DNA of 26,043 nucleotides, taken from NCBI GenBank assembly GCA_049790315.1, contig JBAQYV010000135.1, forward strand, positions 1 through 26,043, in the 5' to 3' direction. Source of the DNA: DASPOJ01 sp049790315 (lineage in GTDB: Bacteria > Acidobacteriota > Terriglobia > Acidiferrales > UBA7541). The position numbers were made by a program, and so were the translations under genes. The notes beneath the pieces were generated by a model. That model saw nothing but the letters and a program-made list of their open reading frames with translations, searched no databases and was not told the DNA's origin. The number at the start of each line of letters is the position of its first letter. Positions within the stretch are counted from its first letter, which is position 1. This document shows positions 16,386-22,817 of this stretch, in pieces.

Positions 16386-16886
16386 TCACTGCGCCGCCGC
16401 GCTGCCGATTTGCTGCTGAACCTTTTGCCGGAATTCGTTCGGGCGCGCAATTGTTTCAAATGTTTCAAACGTTCCGCCAGTGCCGCGGATAATCACGCTT
16501 CCGTAACCGAGTGTGCGGCCCATCATCGATTCCTCGACGTTGATGCTTTCCACCTTGCTAAGAAGCACCTCGACGCTCCTGCGAGCGGCGACGCCGATTT
16601 TGATCAGCACGCGCCGATTGGTGACGGCGACCTCGGTGGAATTTTTGCGCACGACTCCGGCCATGAACCTGACAATCGCCGCGACCAGCAGGACGGCTCC
16701 AGCGACGATCATCGCGGTGTGCCAGGGTGGGCTGATACCCGGAACGAGCGCCTCGTAAACGATCGCGGCGCCAATGGCGGCGAGCAACAGTGCCGCGAGC
16801 GCCGGTCGAATCAGAACGATCCAGCTCAGGTGAGTCTTGTAGACGACAGTTTCGCCGGGAACCAGATTCTTTTCGATGTATCCCAT
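16386..16886 (-). CDS. Bacterial PH-domain membrane protein (YdbS-like)
   Basis: ATG 16886 (MGYIEKNLVPGE) has GGAGG 4 nt upstream and gives 166 aa; the earlier in-frame start at 16922 has no support. The N-terminal LVPGETVVYKTHLSWIV motif is typical of membrane-anchored bPH_2 (former DUF304) proteins. Two hydrophobic helices follow (about 22-44 and 52-75). The C-terminal PH-like domain shows VTNRRVLIKIGV, VEVLLSKVESINVEES and GYGSVIIRGTGGTFETF, the core strands of the family. Such proteins sit in the inner membrane with the PH domain in the cytoplasm; no specific function is established. Confidence 0.88.
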   Translation of the reverse strand: MGYIEKNLVPGETVVYKTHLSWIVLIRPALAALLLAAIGAAIVYEALVPGISPPWHTAMIVAGAVLLVAAIVRFMAGVVRKNSTEVAVTNRRVLIKIGVAARRSVEVLLSKVESINVEESMMGRTLGYGSVIIRGTGGTFETFETIARPNEFRQKVQQQIGSAAAQ

Positions 16887-17160
16887 TTCGCCTCCGTCGG
16901 CCGCGCGATTTCCGGCGCACATCGTACCCCAGCCGAGTTGGTCTCGATGCGATATTTCGTTGAACGACCGTCAACTCAGACCCCAGTGAGAGCATTGCGC
17001 CGAGCCTAGGTCCGGTGTACATTTTTACAGCTACATCATCCGCGCGACGCGTTTGATCAGGATTGGGCGACGGCCGGAGGATGGCCAAGCGCGCCCTCTA
17101 GGTTCCGCAGTCGCGCTGACAGGACTTGGCAAGACCGCAGTTGCCCAGGCAAATTAGACG

Positions 17161-18414
17161 ATGCTAAAACTCTCGAAGTATTCACTCGGCGTAGGGGATC
17201 GCTTCGCACAAGAGGCTGAAGCGCAGTTGCGCGCGTGCGTGATGGCGCAAGCGAAAGGTGTAGAAGTGATTCCGGTGTGGAATAAATCCAACCGCGAACA
17301 CTTGATCGTTGGCTCTGAGCCGCCGAGCGTGCGTGCGGCGGCGGAAGCGGCCGTCAAGAAGCTCGGATGGAAACTGCCATGGCACGTCGATGCCGACCAT
17401 ATTCGCCTGGATACGGTGGATCGTTTCGTCTCCACGTCTGATTTTTTCACGATCGACGTCGCGGATTCCATTGGCAAGGCCGCGACGGCGGACGCCGTCC
17501 GAGCGCTGGCTGACCGCCATCCCGAACTAGTCGGGCGCATTCAGATTCCGGGAGTCGAGGGAAGTTTCGAGACCACGCGCCCCGAGATCGAACGCATCTT
17601 GAATAAGTTTCTCTTCGCGGTGCAGGAAGCCGGACAGATTTATCGCCACGTCGTAAAACTCAAAGGCGAAGGCAAGTTTATTGCCGAAGTGTCGATGGAC
17701 GAAACGGATTCTCCGCAAACGCCGGTGGAATTGCTGGTGATTCTAGTGGCGCTGGCGGATGAGAAAGTGCCGATACAAACGGTAGCGCCGAAATTTACCG
17801 GCCGATTTAATAAGGGCGTCGATTATGTGGGCAATGTCGCGCAGTTTGAGAAAGAGTTCAGCGACGATATCTCTGTGATCGCGTTTGCCGTGAAAAACTA
17901 TGGTTTGGCCGACAATCTAAAATTGAGCGTGCACTCCGGCAGCGACAAGTTTTCCATTTACGCGCCGATCAAGCGCGCTATCCGAAAGCACAACGCTGGC
18001 CTGCATCTGAAAACCGCCGGCACGACCTGGCTGGAAGAACTTATCGGTCTTGCCGAAGCGGGCGGAGCGGGGTTGCAGCTCGCCAAGCAGATTTATACGG
18101 AAGCGCTCGATCACGTGGATGAGCTCTCCGCGCCATATGCCGCCGTGATCGATATCGATCGCGCGAAATTGCCGTCGGCCGCGGCGGTGTCTCAATGGAG
18201 CGGCGCGCAATTCGCGGCGGCGCTGCGGCACGATCCGAAATCGAAAGAGTTCAACGCGAGCCTGCGTCAATTGCTGCATGTGGGGTATAAGATCGCGGCG
18301 AAGAAGGGCGATACCTATCTGAATCTGGTTCGCTCGTCTCAGGCGACCATCAGCCGGAACGTCACGGAAAATCTTTACGAGAGGCATATCAAGCCGGTTT
18401 TTCTCGACACGTAG
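17161..18414 (+). CDS. uxaE: Tagaturonate epimerase
   Basis: The 417-aa protein matches the UxaE family along its length, beginning MLKLSKYSLGVGDRFA and containing SVHSGSDKFSIY and LHLKTAGTTWLEELIGL. UxaE interconverts D-tagaturonate and D-fructuronate, joining the galacturonate and glucuronate routes without separate altronate enzymes, in the cytoplasm. The ribosome site is weak (AGG about 18 nt upstream), but the start agrees with the family's N-terminus as I know it. It opens a run of four genes on the plus strand, with the HAD hydrolase 122 nt downstream. A possible operator (TGTA-N6-TACA, 17016-17029) lies 130 nt upstream. The family assignment is strong; activity here is inferred. Confidence 0.9.
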   Translation: MLKLSKYSLGVGDRFAQEAEAQLRACVMAQAKGVEVIPVWNKSNREHLIVGSEPPSVRAAAEAAVKKLGWKLPWHVDADHIRLDTVDRFVSTSDFFTIDVADSIGKAATADAVRALADRHPELVGRIQIPGVEGSFETTRPEIERILNKFLFAVQEAGQIYRHVVKLKGEGKFIAEVSMDETDSPQTPVELLVILVALADEKVPIQTVAPKFTGRFNKGVDYVGNVAQFEKEFSDDISVIAFAVKNYGLADNLKLSVHSGSDKFSIYAPIKRAIRKHNAGLHLKTAGTTWLEELIGLAEAGGAGLQLAKQIYTEALDHVDELSAPYAAVIDIDRAKLPSAAAVSQWSGAQFAAALRHDPKSKEFNASLRQLLHVGYKIAAKKGDTYLNLVRSSQATISRNVTENLYERHIKPVFLDT

Positions 18415-18441
18415 CTTTCGCAGACGATTCGGCAGTGGGAA

Positions 18442-18470
18442 CGAACCGCGCGGTTCGATATTCGCGCGAA
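18442..18470. promoter_or_regulatory. Tandem palindromes between uxaE and the HAD gene
   Basis: A perfect 16-bp palindrome, CGAACCGCGCGGTTCG (18442-18457), is followed three bases later by a perfect 10-bp palindrome, TTCGCGCGAA (18461-18470). Both sit in the 122-nt gap between two co-directional genes. They could be operator sites for a dimeric regulator or an intercistronic mRNA structure. Neither has a T-run, so they are not a standard terminator. Confidence 0.4.
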
Positions 18471-18536
18471 CACTTGCTTCGCTTTAGAATCGATATCGCG
18501 CATCGGAATCCATAGCGAAAGGCAGACCACGTCTAC

Positions 18537-19445
18537 ATGATCTCCGACAGCACAACTGCGCAAGCGTTGGCGAATTTCAAGCCGAAATTCGAGTTTCTTG
18601 TGGGCATTGACTCCGACGGTTGCGCCTTTGACAGCATGGAGATCAAGCACAAGGAATGTTTTTGCCCGAACATCATCAAGTTCTGGGGATTGCAGCCGGT
18701 CTCGAAATACGCTCGTGAGGCGGTGGAGTTCGTTAATTTGTACTCGAAGTGGCGCGGCACAAATCGCTGGCCCGCGCTGCCGCTCACGCTCGATCTGCTG
18801 CGCGTGCGCGCGGAAGTGATTGCGCGTCACGCGGACGTGCCGCGAGTCACGAAGGTGCGCGAATTCATCGCGTCGGGCAAGCCGCTAAGCAATGCCGGCC
18901 TCAAAGCCTACATGGACGAGCATCCCGATCCGGAGCTTCAACTCGCGATGGATTGGAGCGTCGCGGTGAACGATTCGATCGCGGACATGGTCCACAATCT
19001 GCCGCCTTTCCCGTACGTGCGCGAGTGCTTGGAGTTTTTGAAAAGCCGAGCGGACGCGATCGTTGTGTCCCAGACGCCGACGGAAGCCTTGGTGCGCGAG
19101 TGGGCTGAAAACGAAATCGATGGCTACGTGCGCTTGATCGCGGGTCAGGAGCACGGCACGAAGAAGCATCATTTGAAAATGGCCGCGTCCGGAAATTACG
19201 CCCCGAATCACGTGCTGATGATCGGCGATGCGCCGGGCGATCGCGATGCGGCGCGCGCCAATAACGCGCTGTTTTTCCCGATCAACCCAGGACACGAAGA
19301 AGCGTCATGGGAACGACTTTTTCGCGTCGGCTTGGATAAGTTCATGACAGGACAATTTCACGGCGCGTATGAAGACGCGCTGGCGGCTGAATTCGATGCG
19401 CTCCTGCCGTCCACTCCGCCGTGGACCCAGGAAACACAGCGCTAG
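18537..19445 (+). CDS. HAD-superfamily hydrolase
   Basis: The 302-aa protein has the four HAD motifs: nucleophile D25 and acid/base D27 in GIDSDGCAFDSM, S178 in VVSQTP, lysines in the GTKKHHLKMA segment, and D231/D235 in MIGDAPGDRDAA. A large helical cap (about 35-150) lies between motifs I and II, as in phosphoglycolate-phosphatase-like C1-cap enzymes. HAD enzymes of this type remove phosphate from small molecules through an aspartyl-phosphate. The substrate cannot be read from sequence. Its place between uxaE and the LarA homologue suggests a phosphorylated sugar acid or a metabolite-repair role. There is no strong ribosome site, and an in-frame stop lies eight codons before the ATG, so no earlier start is available. 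Confidence 0.88.
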   Translation: MISDSTTAQALANFKPKFEFLVGIDSDGCAFDSMEIKHKECFCPNIIKFWGLQPVSKYAREAVEFVNLYSKWRGTNRWPALPLTLDLLRVRAEVIARHADVPRVTKVREFIASGKPLSNAGLKAYMDEHPDPELQLAMDWSVAVNDSIADMVHNLPPFPYVRECLEFLKSRADAIVVSQTPTEALVREWAENEIDGYVRLIAGQEHGTKKHHLKMAASGNYAPNHVLMIGDAPGDRDAARANNALFFPINPGHEEASWERLFRVGLDKFMTGQFHGAYEDALAAEFDALLPSTPPWTQETQR

Positions 19446-19469
19446 GATTAGGGGCGTTTACCGAAATCA

Positions 19470-20741
19470 ATGGCGATGGGAATCGGATTCACGGACAGGT
19501 ATTTGACAAGAGACGAAGCGCGTAAGTTTGTCGCCGATGCGCTGGCGACGCTTGCACTTGAAGGGAAGCGGGTTCTGATTTTGATTCCGGATGGCACGCG
19601 CAGCATGCCCATGCCGTTGATGTTTGACGCGTTTGAGGAAATGTTGTTGCCGCGAGTGAAGGTCCTCGATTACCTGGTGGCGCTGGGCACGCATCCGGCC
19701 ATGAATGACGTGCAATTGTCGAAGCTCGTCGGACGTCCGGTCGTTGACGGCAAGGCGGGCGGAAGCAACATCTTCAATCATCATTGGGAGAAGCCTGAGA
19801 CGTTCGTTCAACTCGGCACGATTCCAGCCGACGAGATTAAGAAGATTACCGGCGGACTTCTGTCTCAAGAAGTCCCCGTGAAGCTCAACGGAATGATTCT
19901 CGACTACGATCAATTGCTGATTTGCGGACCGGTGTTTCCGCACGAGGTTGTGGGTTTTTCCGGCGGGAACAAATATTTCTATCCGGGAATCGGCGGCGCC
20001 GAGATTATCAATTTCACTCATTGGCTAGGCGCGGTGATTACGAGCTATCACGTGATCGGCGCGGGTTACACTCCGGTTCGCGCGGTGATTGATCGCGCCG
20101 CGGCGTTTGTGCCGCGTCCCGTGTCGTGCTTCGCGATGGTGGTGACGCACGAGGGAATCGCGGGAATTTATTTCGGCTCGCCGGCTGAGGCGTGGGATCA
20201 AGCGTCGCAACTCTCGGCCAAGAAACACGTCGTATACGTCGAGAAACCATTCCGGCGCGTGCTCGCGATCCTGCCGGAGTTGTACGATGATCTTTGGACT
20301 GGCGCAAAGGGCGCTTACAAAATGGAACCGGCCATGGCCGATGGCGGCGAAGTCGTGATCTACAGCCCGCACATCACAGAGGTCAGTTACACTCATGGCA
20401 AGTTCATCGACGAGATTGGCTATCACTGCCGCGACTATTTCATGAAGCAGTGGGACAAATTCAAGCATTACCCCGGCGGCGTGCTGGCTCATTCAACGCA
20501 CGTAGTGGGCCTGGGCGAATACGACGCCACAACAGGAATCGAGAAGCTGCGGATTCGCGTGACCCTCGCTACCGGCATCCCCGAAGAGCGCTGTCGGCGC
20601 ATCAATCTCGGATACATGGATCCGGCCAGTGTCCGCGTCGACGAATGGCGCGGCCGCGAGAGCGAAGGAATTTTCGTGGTCCCGCGCGCGGGCGAGATTT
20701 TGTATCGTCTGAAACAGAAAGACTCCGCGACCGCATCCTAG
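19470..20741 (+). CDS. LarA-family nickel-pincer racemase/epimerase homologue
   Basis: The 423-aa protein belongs to the LarA (DUF2088) superfamily. The catalytic residues known from lactate racemase are all present in order: H75 (LGTHP), H157 (FPHEVVGFSGG), K167, the lysine that tethers the nickel-pincer nucleotide (GGNKYFYPG), and H183 (NFTHWLG). Also typical is the LIPDGTRSMPMP start of the nucleotide-binding half. Family members racemise lactate or malate or epimerise 2-hydroxy acids such as gluconate, using a hydride-transfer cofactor made by LarB, LarC and LarE. None of those is in this window. It follows the HAD gene by 24 nt and shares the uxaE transcription direction, so a sugar-acid substrate is a reasonable inference. 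Confidence 0.88.
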   Translation: MAMGIGFTDRYLTRDEARKFVADALATLALEGKRVLILIPDGTRSMPMPLMFDAFEEMLLPRVKVLDYLVALGTHPAMNDVQLSKLVGRPVVDGKAGGSNIFNHHWEKPETFVQLGTIPADEIKKITGGLLSQEVPVKLNGMILDYDQLLICGPVFPHEVVGFSGGNKYFYPGIGGAEIINFTHWLGAVITSYHVIGAGYTPVRAVIDRAAAFVPRPVSCFAMVVTHEGIAGIYFGSPAEAWDQASQLSAKKHVVYVEKPFRRVLAILPELYDDLWTGAKGAYKMEPAMADGGEVVIYSPHITEVSYTHGKFIDEIGYHCRDYFMKQWDKFKHYPGGVLAHSTHVVGLGEYDATTGIEKLRIRVTLATGIPEERCRRINLGYMDPASVRVDEWRGRESEGIFVVPRAGEILYRLKQKDSATAS

Positions 20742-20826
20742 TATTAAACATTCTCCAACCAAGAGCGGCGTCAAATGTCCACCGGCCGACTTTCTGCTCG
20801 AATGCCGGCCCAGAGGAGAAGATTGA

Positions 20827-21546
20827 GTGGCAGTGAATAAATCGAATCGCCGGTTGCCAAAGTTCTGGCGCGAGGACCGGAATCTGAGTTTCTTCCTCGC
20901 GTTTTTGGTGCTGATGACGATTTTTGTTCCGATGGTCGGCCTTTCGCGCCCCGGCCGAATTGGAATCGATCTCGTCTTTGCGCTTCTGCTGCTGTCAGGC
21001 GTGCTCGCCACGATACGCAGCCGGATGCTGATGTACCTATTCATTGGACTGACCATTCTGGAATTTACGGGGGACTTGATCGTCGAATTCAATGCGATGC
21101 CGGGCCTGCTCCGGTGGGACACGGCACTGAAGGTGGTCGGCACGGCCATACTCGTGGTCATGACGCTGAAGCAGACGTTTCTTCCCGGCGACGTCAATGT
21201 GCACCGCGTGATGGGCGGCGTGGCCGCGTACCTGTTAATCGGGTTGACCTGGGCTTTCGCCTACAAGCTGCTCATGGAAAAGATCCCCGACGCGATTCAC
21301 TTCCAATCGTCCTTCGGTGTTTTCTCCACAGGTGAGCCTTCTCGTTTGATTTACTTCAGCTTCGCGACTCTCACCACGCTAAGTTACGGCGACGCGTATC
21401 CGGTACATCGCATTGCTCGTTCGCTGGCCATAGGCGAAGCGCTGATTGGGCAATTGTATCCCGCGATCCTGATTGCAACTTTGGTTGGGATGGCTTTGCA
21501 AGCGCGCTTCACCGCGTCGCTCAAAGACAATGAAGATAAGAAGTAG
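20827..21546 (+). CDS. Potassium-channel-like membrane protein
   Basis: The 239-aa protein starts at GTG with GAGGAG upstream. Hydrophobic helices lie at about 22-40, 45-62, 66-86 and 97-115, followed by a helix near 133-150, a pore loop and a last helix (about 198-222). The pore carries T183-T-L-S-Y-G-D189, a variant of the potassium selectivity filter TVGYGD. The pattern fits the ion-channel (Ion_trans_2) family, normally a tetramer in the inner membrane. No regulatory RCK domain is attached. It lies 85 nt after the LarA homologue, so it may be on the same transcript, although a functional link is not obvious. Confidence 0.85.
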   Translation: MAVNKSNRRLPKFWREDRNLSFFLAFLVLMTIFVPMVGLSRPGRIGIDLVFALLLLSGVLATIRSRMLMYLFIGLTILEFTGDLIVEFNAMPGLLRWDTALKVVGTAILVVMTLKQTFLPGDVNVHRVMGGVAAYLLIGLTWAFAYKLLMEKIPDAIHFQSSFGVFSTGEPSRLIYFSFATLTTLSYGDAYPVHRIARSLAIGEALIGQLYPAILIATLVGMALQARFTASLKDNEDKK

Positions 21547-21689
21547 ACGTTGCGATGGCGAGTGCTGCTCACTCCGCGGTCTGGAAACTGTTCCCGCGCA
21601 CTATGGCCTTGAGTAAATGCGGCGAAGTTTTGAACCATCCGATGCGAGGACTATGAATTCGCGGACACACTGTGCCGAGCGTGACACGC

Positions 21690-22124
21690 TTACCAGGTGC
21701 TGTAGGGAGTGTTCTCGAACGGCGAAAGCATATCGGAGCTGGAGTGAACATCGGTGATGCCGGTGCCGGATTGGTCGGGGCTCATGGCTACGTTTTCGTA
21801 ATCGACGTGCCAATCGGTTTCCTTGGTGAAAGGATCTTTAGGAACTTCGCGCATGTAGCCGGCGCTAACCAAATCGTCGAGCGATTGCGGCGCGACGAGC
21901 TTGTCGAGCGAATATTGCTCAATGGCGTGGCGCATCACGAACAGGTCTTGCTTCAGAGCGGCTTCCTTCGCGCGCGTGACGGAGCGCTCGTAGCGTCCGC
22001 CGGCCATCGCGACAAGAATCAGGATGATCGTGATGACGATCATCAACTCGATCAGCGTGAATCCCTGAGCGCCGCGCCGGGAACTAAGCGCCGATCGGTC
22101 GCGTAACGATTTGAGAGTGCGCAT
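21690..22124 (-). CDS. Type II secretion/type IV pseudopilin, GspG-like
   Basis: The 144-aa protein has a 21-residue basic leader, then the prepilin peptidase site G21-F22 with the conserved glutamate at mature position 5 (FTLIELMIV). A long N-terminal helix is followed by a small globular domain with DKLVAPQSLDDLVSAGYMREVPKDPFT, the typical core of GspG major pseudopilins, which assemble into the periplasmic secretion piston. The C-terminus is PYSTW. ATG 22124 is used; the in-frame TTG at 22127 has no ribosome site. It is last in a three-gene minus-strand operon after the secretin and a second pseudopilin, 36 nt downstream of the latter. Confidence 0.9.
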   Translation of the reverse strand: MRTLKSLRDRSALSSRRGAQGFTLIELMIVITIILILVAMAGGRYERSVTRAKEAALKQDLFVMRHAIEQYSLDKLVAPQSLDDLVSAGYMREVPKDPFTKETDWHVDYENVAMSPDQSGTGITDVHSSSDMLSPFENTPYSTW

Positions 22125-22160
22125 CAATATTTTCCGATCAAATTACATGTCCCGATCGAA

Positions 22161-22817
22161 TTACCAATCGGAGTATTTGCCGCCGTCGAGCGCGGTGCCG
22201 GTCGACAGCGAGTACACATCAAAAACGTCCTGGCCGCCCCATGCGCCTGAATCCGGATCATCTTGCACCGCGCGCAGCCCCCATTCCGCTTTGCCGGTCA
22301 TTGGATCAACCGGAATCCGCCGCAGAAAGCGGACGTGCATGGTGACCGACGCGGATGCGCCATTCGATTGATCCGACGCAGTTGGCAGCATGCCCGTCGC
22401 GGGCGCGCCGGTGAACGATTGGCCCGGGCCAGAAGGCGAAGTCGTGTTGCCCGCGGTGGTATTTCCCATAGCGGTTGCGCCCGCGGGAGTTCCCGTGGTC
22501 GTGATGTCCACGCCTTGCACTAAAGTCTCAAGGTCCGGAGGATAGCCGTCGGTTGAGGCATCGACTTGGAAGAGGTTCTTATCCGCGGCGTCTTTGTAAT
22601 GGTCGATGGAGTTGCGCATTTCACGCAGGTCGATGCGAAGTTCGGCTTCTTGCTGGCGTTTGGCGGTGACGCGCGCGATCGGCAGCGCAGCCGAAGCAAG
22701 AATCAGAAGAATCGCACAGACCATCACGAGCTCAAGCAGCGTCATGCCGAGGTTTGAACGCAGGGCTCGCTTACAAACTGCGGACAACATAGCCGGTTCC
22801 TTCGAGCCGTTGCTCAT
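22161..22817 (-). CDS. Second GspG-like pseudopilin with Gly/Thr-rich insert
   Basis: The 218-aa frame begins at an ATG overlapping the secretin stop (ATGA). A second ATG at 22790 has AAGGA 8 nt upstream and gives a shorter basic leader, so the true start may be 22790. The prepilin site is G24-M25 with glutamate at mature position 5 (MTLLELVMV). After the helix come YPPDLETLVQGV, a low-complexity Thr/Gly/Ala insert (about 105-155) and RFLRRIPVDPMTGKAEWGLR. The C-terminus DVFDVYSLSTGTALDGG...YSDW resembles the calcium-binding end of GspG. The insert makes it longer than usual. It likely co-assembles with the pseudopilin that follows. Confidence 0.88.
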   Translation of the reverse strand: MSNGSKEPAMLSAVCKRALRSNLGMTLLELVMVCAILLILASAALPIARVTAKRQQEAELRIDLREMRNSIDHYKDAADKNLFQVDASTDGYPPDLETLVQGVDITTTGTPAGATAMGNTTAGNTTSPSGPGQSFTGAPATGMLPTASDQSNGASASVTMHVRFLRRIPVDPMTGKAEWGLRAVQDDPDSGAWGGQDVFDVYSLSTGTALDGGKYSDW

